DNA of 64,000 bases. It comes from Micromonospora cathayae. Its GTDB lineage: Bacteria; Actinomycetota; Actinomycetes; Mycobacteriales; Micromonosporaceae. The stretch spans positions 1,860,001-1,924,000 of the forward strand of contig NZ_CP118615.1 of assembly GCF_028993575.1 (NCBI RefSeq), given 5' to 3'. The notes beneath the pieces were generated by a model, which saw only the letters and a program-made list of their open reading frames with translations, did no database searches and was not told where the DNA came from. Made by a program: the position numbers and the translations under genes. This document shows, piece by piece, positions 18,911-27,659 of the stretch (position 1 is its first letter; each line of letters begins with the position of its first letter).

Positions 18911-19738
18911 GTGGCGACCGGAGTCGCGGCCCTGTGGTCGCACCGTAACGCGCTGCGCATCCTGGTCCGGCGGGACCTGGCGGTCAAGTACCAGCAGTCG
19001 GTGCTGGGCTACCTCTGGTCGCTGATCGAACCGCTCGGCATGGGCGCGATCTACTGGTTCGTCTTCGGGGTGCTCTACGCCCGGGACACCGACCGGCACC
19101 TCGGCGAGGCGGCCGGGTCGTACCCGCTGTTCCTGATCTCCGGGATCTTCGCCTGGCAGTGGGCCAGCTCGGCGATCAGCGAGGCGAGCGGCGCGCTGAC
19201 CGGCCAGGCCCGGCTGATCACCGTACTGAACGTGCCCCGGGAGATCTTCCCGGTCGGTCGGGTCGCCGGCCGCTTCGCCGAGTACCTCGCCGGGCTGCCC
19301 ATCCTGGTCGGCGTCGCGGCGTTCTACGCGGTACGCGGACGGATCGAACCGGGGATCTCGCTGCTCGCCCTGCCGCTGGCCCTGCTGGTGCAGGGGGTGC
19401 TGCTGGTCGGGGTGGCGTTGCTGCTCTCCGCGCTGAACGTGCTGATGCGCGACGTCGAGCGGCTGCTGCGGCTGGCCATCCGGGTGTTCTTCTACGCCAC
19501 GCCGATCATCTACCCGTTGAGCCTGGTACAGGACTCCGCGATCCCCGGCTGGGCGAAGACCCTCTACCTGCTGAACCCGCTGGTCGGCATCATGCAGCTG
19601 CACCACGCCGCCTGGTACCCGGACGAGTTCCCGGACACCCGGCTGCTGGTCACCACGGTCGCCGGCAGCCTGCTGGTGTGCGTGGTCGGCTGGGTGACGT
19701 TCCACCGCCTCGAACCCGCCGTACTCAAGGAGCTGTGA
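18911..19738 (+). CDS. ABC-2 type polysaccharide/teichoic acid export permease (TagG/Wzm-like)
   Basis: A 275-residue membrane protein with six predicted helices. LVRRDLAVKYQQSVLGYLWSL is the cytoplasmic amphipathic entry helix seen in Wzm/TagG permeases, and LNPLVGIMQLHHAAWYP lies near the C-terminus. The family forms the membrane channel that flips undecaprenyl-linked wall polymers, powered by the ATPase encoded next. GTG 18911 has GGGAGGCG upstream. Its stop region overlaps the ATPase gene, showing an operon. The polymer is inferred to be teichoic-acid-like from the two following genes. Confidence 0.88.
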   Translation: MATGVAALWSHRNALRILVRRDLAVKYQQSVLGYLWSLIEPLGMGAIYWFVFGVLYARDTDRHLGEAAGSYPLFLISGIFAWQWASSAISEASGALTGQARLITVLNVPREIFPVGRVAGRFAEYLAGLPILVGVAAFYAVRGRIEPGISLLALPLALLVQGVLLVGVALLLSALNVLMRDVERLLRLAIRVFFYATPIIYPLSLVQDSAIPGWAKTLYLLNPLVGIMQLHHAAWYPDEFPDTRLLVTTVAGSLLVCVVGWVTFHRLEPAVLKEL

Positions 19739-19746
19739 GCCGTGCC

Positions 19747-20490
19747 GTGGCGACGATGATCGAGGCCGACCGGCTGGGTATCCGGTTCGTCCGGAACCGG
19801 CGGCGTCAGCTCCGCCTCCGTGAGCTGGTCATCCACCGGGGTGACCGGCGTGCCGCCGACGGCCGCTTCTGGCCGCTGCGGGACGTGTCGTTCACCGTCT
19901 CGGCCGGGGAACGGGTCGGCGTGATCGGGCGCAACGGCAGCGGCAAGAGCACCCTGCTCCGGCTGATCGCCGGGGTGCTGATCCCGGACGAGGGCCGGGT
20001 CCGGGTGCACGGCGACGTGGCCCCGCTGCTGGAACTGAGCGCCGGGTTCACCAACGACCTGACCGGACGGGAGAACCTGCATCTGGTCGGTGGGCTGCAC
20101 GGGCTGTCACCGGATTACCTCCGACGGCACTTCGATGACATCATCTCCTTCGCTGGCGAGCAGGTCGAGCGGGCCGTCGACACCCCGGTACGGCACTACT
20201 CCTCCGGGATGAAGATCCGGCTCGGCTTCGCGATCATCTCCCGGCTGCCGCACCCGGTCCTGCTGATGGACGAGGTGACGGCGGTCGGGGACGCGGAGTT
20301 CCGTGCGAAGTGCTACGCCACCATCGACCGACTGCTCGCGGAGGGGCGCACCTTGGTGCTGGTGTCACACAACGAGAAGGACCTGACCCGGTTCTGCCGT
20401 CGGGGTCTCTACCTGGACGGTGGCCGGTTGGCCGTGGACGGGACGCTGGCCGAGGCGCTCGACGCGTACCAGCGGTCGGTCACCCGGTGA
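19747..20490 (+). CDS. ABC polysaccharide/teichoic acid export ATPase (TagH/Wzt-like)
   Basis: 247 residues. The Walker A GRNGSGKST (61-69), the atypical ABC signature YSSGM (151-155), Walker B VLLMDE (171-176) and H-loop H208 are all present. The YSSGM signature and short length identify the polysaccharide-export (Wzt/TagH) class; no C-terminal sugar-binding domain is attached. GTG 19747 is chosen because AAGGAG lies 13 bases upstream; GTG 19735, which overlaps the permease stop as GTGA, adds four residues and is nearly as likely. It pairs with the preceding permease. Confidence 0.88.
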   Translation: MATMIEADRLGIRFVRNRRRQLRLRELVIHRGDRRAADGRFWPLRDVSFTVSAGERVGVIGRNGSGKSTLLRLIAGVLIPDEGRVRVHGDVAPLLELSAGFTNDLTGRENLHLVGGLHGLSPDYLRRHFDDIISFAGEQVERAVDTPVRHYSSGMKIRLGFAIISRLPHPVLLMDEVTAVGDAEFRAKCYATIDRLLAEGRTLVLVSHNEKDLTRFCRRGLYLDGGRLAVDGTLAEALDAYQRSVTR

Positions 20491-22565
20491 GCGGTCGGTC
20501 CGCCTCGCCGCCCGGGGCGTTGGCGATCGTGCTCGCCGCCGGGGATCCGGTGCCGACGCTGCCCGTCGGAGCGGCGGGCACACCGGCCGCCGGTCCCGCG
20601 CCGGCGCTGCCCGGTGAGACCGTCGGCCACCTCGTCGAGCAGTGGCGGCGGGCCGGGGTGACCGAGGTGCGGGTCGCCGCCGACCTGACCGAGCTGGCCG
20701 CGCTGGCCGAGCGGGCCACCGGGCCGGTGCTGCTCTGCGGGCCGGACCTGGTGGCCCACACGACCGTGCTGAAGCACCTGGCGACCAACCCGATGGCCGG
20801 CACGGTCGCGCTGGTGCTGGCCGACCCGCCGGCGGCCGGGCACGCGGCGGTACGGGAGGAACGCGGCCAGGTGGTCGCCGTCGCCCCGGCCGGCGACCTG
20901 CCCGACGCCACCGGCAGCTTCGGCGGGGCGCTGCGGGTCGCCGCCGCCGACGTGCCCGCCCTGGTCGCCGCCGCCCGCACCGCCGCCACGCCGGTCCGTA
21001 CCGGGCCCGGCGCGCCACCGGTGGCCGGCGCGCCACGACCGGGCAGCGCGTCCGCGCCGGCTGCCGTGCCGTCCGGGCTGGCCGACACGGCGACGACGAC
21101 GGTGGCGGGGGGCGGGGTGGACCGGCTGGTCACCGCGCTCACCGCCACCGGCACGCTGCTCTTCGCCCAGCGGGTACGCCTGCTCGTCGCGCACCGGGTC
21201 GTCGACCCGGCCGGGCTGGCGGCGGCGCGCGCCGAGCTGGCCGGAGTGGACGAGGACGCCGCCGAGCTGCGGCTGTCGGTGAAGGAACGGGACGACTTCT
21301 TCACCACGTACTTCGTCTCCACCTGGTCGCCGTACGTCACGAAGGCGTGCGCCCGGCTGGGCCTGACGCCGACCGGGGTCACCATGATCTCGGTGCTGTT
21401 CGCGGCGGTCGCGGCGGTGCTGTTCGGCGTCGGCGGACGGCCGGCGCTGGTCACCGGCGGCATCCTGCTCTACCTCGGTTTCATGCTGGACTGCGTGGAC
21501 GGGCAGTTGGCCCGGTACACCCGGAACTTCAGCCCGTGGGGCGGCTGGCTGGACACCATGGCCGACCGGGCCAAGGAGTACCTGGTCTACGCCGGTCTCG
21601 GGTTCGGGGTGACCCACGCCGGGCTGGGCAACGGCTGGGCGTTGGCGATCGCCGCGATGACGTTGCAGACCGTCCGGCACCTCACCGACGCCTGGTACGG
21701 CGTCCTGCACGACGAGGCGGCCCGCCGGCCGAAGGCGGCCACCCCCGGCGGGGGCATCGGCGACAAGCTCAACGCCGCGTCCAACCGGGTGCAGGCCGAC
21801 ACCGGCTCGCTGTCGTACTGGCTGAAGCGGACCGTGGTGTTCCCGATCGGGGAGCGGTGGGCGCTGATCGCGATCACCGCCGCGCTGTTCGATCCGCTGG
21901 TCAGCCTGGTCGCGGTGCTGGTCTGGGGCACGCTGGCGTTCGGGTACACCGGGGCGCTGCGTACCCTGCGGGCCCGGTTCATGCGGGTGCCGGCGCTCGG
22001 TACGGTCGACGCCGGTCTGCACCGGGACGACGGCGTGCTGCTGCGCCGCCTCGGTGGCCGGGTGCCGGCGCAGCTGCCGCTGGCCGTGCTGGCCGCCCTT
22101 GGCGCGTTCGCGCTGCTCGGCGCGGCGCTGGCCGGCTGGGACGGGGTGCGCTGGGCGGCGCCGGTGGCGCTGCTGGTGCTGCTCGCCGCCGGGCTGGCCG
22201 CCCGGGGCCGGGCGGACGGGGCGCTGGACTGGCTGGTGCCGGCCGCGTTGCGGGCCGCCGAGTACGTCTTCGCGATCGCCGTCGGGGTGGCCGGGGAGGT
22301 GCCGCTGCCGCTGGTCTTCGGGTACCTGTTCGTGCTGACCCTGCTGCACTACGACCTGGTGGCCCGGCTGGAGAAGCGGCAACCGGCCCCGCCGCTGCAC
22401 GACGTGACGCTGGGCTGGGAGGGGCGTTCGATCCTGCTGACCGTGGCGCTGATCGCCGGATTTGCCACAGCCGGAATGGCTACACTCGGTACGTACCTTT
22501 TCGTGGTTTTCGTGATGAGTGTGGTCGCCGCCTGGGTGCTCGTGCCGGCCCGCGCGACGCGGTAG
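20487..22565 (+). CDS. multidomain CDP-alcohol phosphotransferase (with DUF5941-like C-terminus)
   Basis: 692 residues. Residues 1-160 (ALAIVLAAGDPVPTLP) resemble a degenerate nucleotidyltransferase fold. The CDP-alcohol phosphotransferase signature D(x)2DG(x)2AR(x)8G(x)3D(x)3D is intact at 335-361, starting DCVDGQLAR. The C-terminal third is polytopic and resembles the DUF5941 region of Micromonospora proteins (from memory). The family transfers a phospho-alcohol from a CDP donor, for example in glycerophosphate or inositol phosphate polymer synthesis. GTG 20487 overlaps the ATPase stop by four bases. Its place between exporter and polymerase genes suggests a role in building a wall polymer unit. 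Confidence 0.82.
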   Translation: MSGRSASPPGALAIVLAAGDPVPTLPVGAAGTPAAGPAPALPGETVGHLVEQWRRAGVTEVRVAADLTELAALAERATGPVLLCGPDLVAHTTVLKHLATNPMAGTVALVLADPPAAGHAAVREERGQVVAVAPAGDLPDATGSFGGALRVAAADVPALVAAARTAATPVRTGPGAPPVAGAPRPGSASAPAAVPSGLADTATTTVAGGGVDRLVTALTATGTLLFAQRVRLLVAHRVVDPAGLAAARAELAGVDEDAAELRLSVKERDDFFTTYFVSTWSPYVTKACARLGLTPTGVTMISVLFAAVAAVLFGVGGRPALVTGGILLYLGFMLDCVDGQLARYTRNFSPWGGWLDTMADRAKEYLVYAGLGFGVTHAGLGNGWALAIAAMTLQTVRHLTDAWYGVLHDEAARRPKAATPGGGIGDKLNAASNRVQADTGSLSYWLKRTVVFPIGERWALIAITAALFDPLVSLVAVLVWGTLAFGYTGALRTLRARFMRVPALGTVDAGLHRDDGVLLRRLGGRVPAQLPLAVLAALGAFALLGAALAGWDGVRWAAPVALLVLLAAGLAARGRADGALDWLVPAALRAAEYVFAIAVGVAGEVPLPLVFGYLFVLTLLHYDLVARLEKRQPAPPLHDVTLGWEGRSILLTVALIAGFATAGMATLGTYLFVVFVMSVVAAWVLVPARATR

Positions 22566-22634
22566 GCGACGCCGCTCGTCCGGCCTGACCGGGGGCGTCG
22601 CCCGAGGGACGGCCAGCGGTGGTGGAGGCCCGGG

Positions 22635-24884
22635 ATGACGTTGGTCAGCTTCGTCGTACCGGTCCACCGGGTGCAGGGCTACCTGGGCGAATGCCTGGAC
22701 TCGCTGCTCGGGCAGGCGTTCGGTGACGTCGAGGTGATCGCCGTCGACGACTGCTCACCCGACGCCAGCCCGGAGATCCTCACCTCGTACGCCGGCCGCG
22801 ACCCCCGGGTCCGGGTGGTCCGGCTGACCGGCAACGTCGGTCTCGGTCCGGCCCGCAACGTCGGGCTGGACCGGGCCACCGGCGAGTACGTGTGGTTCGT
22901 CGACGGCGACGACTGGCTCGCCCCCGGCTGCCTGCCGGTGATCGCCGAGCGGCTCCGCGCCACCCGGCCGGACGTGCTGCTGGTCGACCACGTCCGGGTG
23001 CACTGGGACCACACCGTCACCCGCAGCGCGCTACGCGACCGGTACCCGGAGCCGGTCGGGCCGGAGACCTTCCGGCTGGCCGACCGGCCCGAGGTGGTCG
23101 GGCTGCTGCACACCGCCTGGAACAAGCTGGTCCGCCGGGAGTTCCTGGTCGGGCTCGGCCTGCGGTTCGCGCCCGGCTGGTACGAGGACGTGTCGTTCAC
23201 GTACCCGGTGCTGCTGGCCGCCGAGCGGATCGGTCTGCTCGACCTGGTCTGCGTCAACTACCGGCAGCGCCGGACCGGGGCGATCACCCGCACCCCCGGG
23301 GACCGGCACTTCGACGTCTTCGCCCAGTGGGAGCGGGTGTTCCGGTTCCTGACCGAGCACCGGGCGGACGACCTGCACGGGCCGGGTGACCTCAAGCACG
23401 GGCCGGACGACCTCGCGCCCGGGGCGGGCGACCTGCACGCCGTCCTGTTCGAGCGGATGATCTGGCACTACCTGACGGTGCTCGGCAACGGGGAGCGGAT
23501 CGCCCCCGAGCTGCGGGCGGCGTTCTTCGACCGGATCACCGCCGACCACGCCCGGTGGCGGCCACCGGGCGGCTACCGGTGGCCCGACGGCGCGGAGGGA
23601 CTCAAGCACCGGCTGGTGGCGGCCGGCCGGTGGGGCACCTTCAGCGCGTTGCGCCGGGCCCGGCAGGCCGGCGCGACGGTACGCCGGACCGCGCGGACCA
23701 CCCGGCGGTGGGGCGGACCGGTGCTGCGCGGCGCGGCCGGGCTGGGCCGGGACACCGTACGGCAGGCCTGGTACCAGGCGGAACTCCGCCGGCCGGTGGA
23801 TCCGACGCTGGCCCTGTACGCGGCGTACTGGTACCGGGGGTACGCCTGCAACCCGGCGGCGATCCACGCCGCCGCCCGCCGACTGGCCCCGCAGGTCCGG
23901 GGCGTCTGGGTGGTGCGCCCGGACCGGGTCGACGCGCTGCCGCCCGGCGTCGAGTACGTGGTGGCCGGCACCCGGGCGTACTTCCGGGCGCTGGCCCGCG
24001 CCCGGTGGCTGGTCAACAACGTCAACTTCCCGGACCACCTGCGCAAACGGCCCGGCACCGTGCACGTGCAGACGCACCACGGCACCCCGGTCAAGGTGAT
24101 GGGGTTGGACCAGCAGCGCTACCCGGCCGGCGCGCCCGGGATGGACTTCGCCGCGCTGCTGCGCCGGATCGACCGCTGGGACTTCAGCATCTCCTCGAAC
24201 AGCTTCTCCACCCAGATGTGGGAGCGGGCGTACCCGGCGGCGTACACCACCCTGGAGGTCGGGTACCCGCGCAACGACCGGCTGGTCACCGCCACCGCCG
24301 ACGAGGTCGCCGAGGTGCGTGCCGCGCTCGGGGTGGCCCCGGGCGACCGGGTGGTGCTGTACGCCCCCACCCACCGGGAGCACCTGCCCGGCTACCGGCC
24401 CCCGTTCGAGCCGGGCCGGCTGCTCGATGCGCTGGGACCGGGCGGGCGGCTGCTGGTACGCGGTCACTACTTCCACGACCGGGAGCCGGCCGGCGTCGGC
24501 TGGCCGGTCGACCACCCCCGGGTGACCGACGTGACCGGCCACGAACCGGTGGAGGACCTGTACCTGGCGGCGGACGTGCTGGTCACCGACTACTCGTCGG
24601 CGATGTTCGACTACGCCCTGCTGGACCGTCCGATCGTGCTGTACGTCCCGGACTGGCCGGCGTACCGGCTGACCCGGGGGGTCTACTTCGACGTGACCGC
24701 GCAGCCGCCGGGCGCGGTGGCGACCACCTTCGCGGAGCTGCTGGACGTGTTCGGCACCGGGGCGGCCGACTCGGCCGGCGCGGACCGGGACCGGCAGCGT
24801 TTCCGGGCCCGGTTCTGCGTCTGGGACGACGGCCGGGCCGCCGAGCGGGTGGTCCGCCGGGTCTTCCTCGACGAATCCGGTTGA
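22635..24884 (+). CDS. GT2 glycosyltransferase fused to CDP-glycerol glycerophosphotransferase (TagF/TagB-like)
   Basis: 749 residues. Residues 1-230 are a family 2 glycosyltransferase (VSFVVPVHRVQGYLGECLDS, nucleotide-binding VDDCSPD, and the acidic VDGDDW at 89-94). Residues about 380-745 are a glycerophosphotransferase domain: VHVQTHHGTPVKVMG near 480 and LVTDYSSAMFDYALLDRP near 652, the two motifs that surround the active site of TagF-type polymerases. The enzyme would add sugar and polyol-phosphate units to a membrane-linked chain. It completes the four-gene set with the exporter. The CDP-polyol substrate is not identifiable. Confidence 0.87.
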   Translation: MTLVSFVVPVHRVQGYLGECLDSLLGQAFGDVEVIAVDDCSPDASPEILTSYAGRDPRVRVVRLTGNVGLGPARNVGLDRATGEYVWFVDGDDWLAPGCLPVIAERLRATRPDVLLVDHVRVHWDHTVTRSALRDRYPEPVGPETFRLADRPEVVGLLHTAWNKLVRREFLVGLGLRFAPGWYEDVSFTYPVLLAAERIGLLDLVCVNYRQRRTGAITRTPGDRHFDVFAQWERVFRFLTEHRADDLHGPGDLKHGPDDLAPGAGDLHAVLFERMIWHYLTVLGNGERIAPELRAAFFDRITADHARWRPPGGYRWPDGAEGLKHRLVAAGRWGTFSALRRARQAGATVRRTARTTRRWGGPVLRGAAGLGRDTVRQAWYQAELRRPVDPTLALYAAYWYRGYACNPAAIHAAARRLAPQVRGVWVVRPDRVDALPPGVEYVVAGTRAYFRALARARWLVNNVNFPDHLRKRPGTVHVQTHHGTPVKVMGLDQQRYPAGAPGMDFAALLRRIDRWDFSISSNSFSTQMWERAYPAAYTTLEVGYPRNDRLVTATADEVAEVRAALGVAPGDRVVLYAPTHREHLPGYRPPFEPGRLLDALGPGGRLLVRGHYFHDREPAGVGWPVDHPRVTDVTGHEPVEDLYLAADVLVTDYSSAMFDYALLDRPIVLYVPDWPAYRLTRGVYFDVTAQPPGAVATTFAELLDVFGTGAADSAGADRDRQRFRARFCVWDDGRAAERVVRRVFLDESG

Positions 24885-25032
24885 TCATCGATGACGATGG
24901 ACGTGAATTCCCCCGGAAGGACGGCCGGCGTAATAAGTCTGTCACGAACAGAACATGGCACGTTTACCCGATGTCCTGAGCCGATGATGCTGGTCACAGT
25001 CATTCCGTTGTCGGCCGGCAAGGAGCGGGGAG

Positions 25033-26343
25033 GTGACGGTGGCCACCGTTGCGTTGAAGGATGTCTCCAAGGTGTTCCCGGACGGGACGCTGGCGGTGGA
25101 CAACGTCAACCTCGACGTCAACGACGGCGAGTTCATGGTGCTGCTGGGGCCGTCCGGCTGCGGGAAGTCGACCGTGCTGCGCATGGTCGCCGGCCTGGAG
25201 GACCCGACCAGCGGCGCGGTGATGCTCGACGGCGAGTACGCCAACGACCTGCCACCGCGCGACCGGGGCATCGCCATGGTGTTCCAGGACTTCGCGCTCT
25301 ACCCGCACATGACCGTCGGCGACAACATCGGTTTCCCGCTGAAGCTGGCCGGGGTGGAACCGTCCCCCCGGGACGAGCGGGTGGCGAACGTGGCGAGCGC
25401 CCTGGGCATCGGGGACGTGTTGGGCCGCCGGCCCAGCCAACTCTCCGGCGGGCAGCGGCAGCGGGTCGCGATGGGCCGGGCCATCGTCCGTCGGCCCGGC
25501 CTGTTCCTGATGGACGAGCCGCTGTCCAACCTGGACAGCGGCCTCCGCGCCGAGCTGCGCGCGGAGATCTCCGCGCTCACCCGTGAGCTGGGCGTCACCA
25601 CCATCTACGTCACCCACGACCAGGCCGAGGCGCTGACCATGGCCGACCGGGTCGCCATCATGCGCAAGGGTGTGCTCCAGGACGTCGGCACCCCCACCCA
25701 GGTGTACGGGCGTCCGGCCACCCTCTACGTCGCCGCGTTCCTGGGCAGCCCCCGGATGAACCTGCTGGAGGCGTCGGTCTACGTCCACCTCGACCGGTAC
25801 GTCGCGCTCAACCTCGGTGAGCAGTCGCTCTACCTGCCCTGGGACGACATCCGCAGCCGGTCGGTGGCGCACTACCACGGTGAACGGATCGTGGTCGGGA
25901 TGCGTGCCGAGGCGCTGACCCCGGTGCCCCCGGACGCGCCGGGCGACGTCCTCCAGGGGCGGATCCGCTACCTGGAGCACCACGGTCACGAGTCGCTCGC
26001 CTTCCTGGACGTGGGGGCGACCGCCGTGGTGGTGGACGAGATGAGCGGCCCGGTCGGCGGCCCGGGGGCGGGCGCGCGCAGCCTGCGCCGGGGGCTCGGG
26101 CAGGTGGTGCAGCGGCTCACCGGCCGGGCGGCCGAGCAGGTGGAGTCGGCGACCGGTGGTGGCAGCCGGACGAGTGTGCTCGGTGACCCGGGCCGGCACC
26201 ACCGTCGTCCGGCGGAGCTGGCGGTCCGGCTGGCCCCGTACCCGGCGGTCTCGTCGGGCCAGCAGCTCGCGGTCTCGGTACGGATGGACGCCGTGCACTT
26301 CTTCGACGAGCGCGGCGACCGGATCGACGTGGGCTGGCGCTGA
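25033..26343 (+). CDS. sugar-type ABC transporter ATP-binding protein (MsmK/UgpC-like)
   Basis: 436 residues. Walker A GPSGCGKST (39-47), signature LSGGQRQRVAMGRA, Walker B LFLMDEPLSNLD and ETIYVTHDQAEAL-type H-loop (TTIYVTHDQAEAL) define a carbohydrate-uptake ATPase. The regulatory OB-fold domain follows from about 240. It is about 70 residues longer than typical members because of a Gly/Arg-rich insert at about 340-400 within the OB domain. No permease or binding protein lies nearby, so it may energise remote transporters as MsmK does. GTG 25033 follows AGGAG; GTG 25039 is an alternative. Confidence 0.87.
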   Translation: MTVATVALKDVSKVFPDGTLAVDNVNLDVNDGEFMVLLGPSGCGKSTVLRMVAGLEDPTSGAVMLDGEYANDLPPRDRGIAMVFQDFALYPHMTVGDNIGFPLKLAGVEPSPRDERVANVASALGIGDVLGRRPSQLSGGQRQRVAMGRAIVRRPGLFLMDEPLSNLDSGLRAELRAEISALTRELGVTTIYVTHDQAEALTMADRVAIMRKGVLQDVGTPTQVYGRPATLYVAAFLGSPRMNLLEASVYVHLDRYVALNLGEQSLYLPWDDIRSRSVAHYHGERIVVGMRAEALTPVPPDAPGDVLQGRIRYLEHHGHESLAFLDVGATAVVVDEMSGPVGGPGAGARSLRRGLGQVVQRLTGRAAEQVESATGGGSRTSVLGDPGRHHRRPAELAVRLAPYPAVSSGQQLAVSVRMDAVHFFDERGDRIDVGWR

Positions 26344-26397
26344 CCGGCCGGGGTGGCGTCCTTGCCCCAGAAACCTACCGGACAGTAACGTCTGGGT

Positions 26398-26865
26398 ATG
26401 TCCATCGACTCGCGCCAGGTGGCCGCCGGTCTGCTCGCGGCGGTCCCGTTCGTCCGTACCCTCGATCTCGAGGTCGTCGAGGTCGCGCCGGAAGCCGACG
26501 GCGGGATCCGGGCGGTGCTGCGGCTGCCCGACACCCCGGCCACCCACAACCACGTCGGCGGCCCGCACGCCGGGGCGATGTTCGCCCTCGGCGAGAGCGC
26601 CTCCGGCGCGGTGGTGCTGGCCGCCTTCGGGCATTTGCTGGACCGGGCCACCCCGCTGGCCGTCAGCGCCGACATCAGGTACCGCAAGCTGGCGATGGGG
26701 CCGGTCACCGCCACCGCCCGGCTCGGTCGCCCGGCCGCCGAGGTGACCGCCGAACTGGAGTCCGGCCAGCGTCCCGAGTTCCCGGTACCCATCGAGATCG
26801 CCACCGCCGACGGGACCGTCACCACCACGATGACCGTGCTCTGGACCCTGCGCCCCAACAGCTGA
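26398..26865 (+). CDS. DUF4442 / hotdog-fold thioesterase-like protein
   Basis: 155 residues with a single hotdog-like domain (VPFVRTLDLEVVEVAPEADG, NHVGGPHAGAMFALGESASG, ADIRYRKLAMGPVTATARL). The HVGGPHAGAMFALGE block is the helix that lines the active site of PaaI/DUF4442 thioesterase-like proteins. The acyl substrate is unknown. The ATG start has no Shine-Dalgarno; TAACGT lies about 10 bases upstream, consistent with leaderless transcription. It is flanked by genes of sugar metabolism without overlap. Confidence 0.82.
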   Translation: MSIDSRQVAAGLLAAVPFVRTLDLEVVEVAPEADGGIRAVLRLPDTPATHNHVGGPHAGAMFALGESASGAVVLAAFGHLLDRATPLAVSADIRYRKLAMGPVTATARLGRPAAEVTAELESGQRPEFPVPIEIATADGTVTTTMTVLWTLRPNS

Positions 26866-26906
26866 ATCGGCGTTTGCCGGGCGGCCCGGCTGGTTAGATT
26901 CATGGG

Positions 26907-27659
26907 GTGCTGGGCCTACCTGATCATGTGACCGCCTGTCTCTTCGATCTGGACGGCGTGCTGACGCAGACCGCCCGGGTGCACAACGCCGCGTGGACCG
27001 AGACCTTCGACGCGTTCCTCCGGAACCGGTCCACCGCGACCGGCGAGCCGTACCGCCCCTTCGACCCCGGTGACGACTACAACCGGTACGTCGACGGCCG
27101 CCCCCGGGCCGACGGGGTACGCGCCTTTCTCGCCTCGCGCGGCATCGCCCTGCCCGAGGGCGAGCCGGACGACCCGCCCGGCGCGGAGACCGTGCACGGC
27201 CTCGGCAACCGCAAGAACGTCGTGCTGCTGGAACGGCTGCGCAGCGGCGGGGTGGAGGTCTACCCCGGTTCGGTGGCGTACCTGGAGGCGGCCACCGCCG
27301 CCGGGCTGCGCCGCGCCGTCGTCTCGGCCAGCGCCAACTGCCGCCAGGTGGTCGCCGCGGCCGGGCTGGAACACCTGCTCGAAGCCCGGGTGGACGGCCT
27401 GGTCGCCCGGGCCGAGGGACTGCGCGGCAAACCGCACCCGGACACCTTCCTTGCCGGGGCCCGGCTGCTCGGCGTGGTGCCCGCCCAGACGGTGGTCTTC
27501 GAGGACGCGCTGGCCGGGGTGGCCGCCGGCCGGGCCGGCGGATTCGGGTACGTGGTCGGCGTCGACCGGGTCGGGCAGGCCGACGAACTGCGCGCCCAGG
27601 GCGCCGACGTGGTGGTCGCCGACCTCGGTGACCTGCTGAGCGGGGAGCTGGGCGGGTGA
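26907..27659 (+). CDS. HAD hydrolase, beta-phosphoglucomutase family
   Basis: 250 residues. HAD motif I is [12 protein letters not shown] (nucleophile Asp, DxD), motif [10 protein letters not shown], motif III the K in [10 protein letters not shown], and motif [14 protein letters not shown]. The DxDGVLT and cap-domain [22 protein letters not shown] match beta-phosphoglucomutase. It overlaps the GH65 phosphorylase gene by four bases. Together they fit phosphorolysis of an alpha-linked disaccharide to glucose and beta-glucose 1-phosphate, then isomerisation to glucose 6-phosphate. TTAGATTC upstream suggests a leaderless start. Confidence 0.9.
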   Translation: MLGLPDHVTACLFDLDGVLTQTARVHNAAWTETFDAFLRNRSTATGEPYRPFDPGDDYNRYVDGRPRADGVRAFLASRGIALPEGEPDDPPGAETVHGLGNRKNVVLLERLRSGGVEVYPGSVAYLEAATAAGLRRAVVSASANCRQVVAAAGLEHLLEARVDGLVARAEGLRGKPHPDTFLAGARLLGVVPAQTVVFEDALAGVAAGRAGGFGYVVGVDRVGQADELRAQGADVVVADLGDLLSGELGG

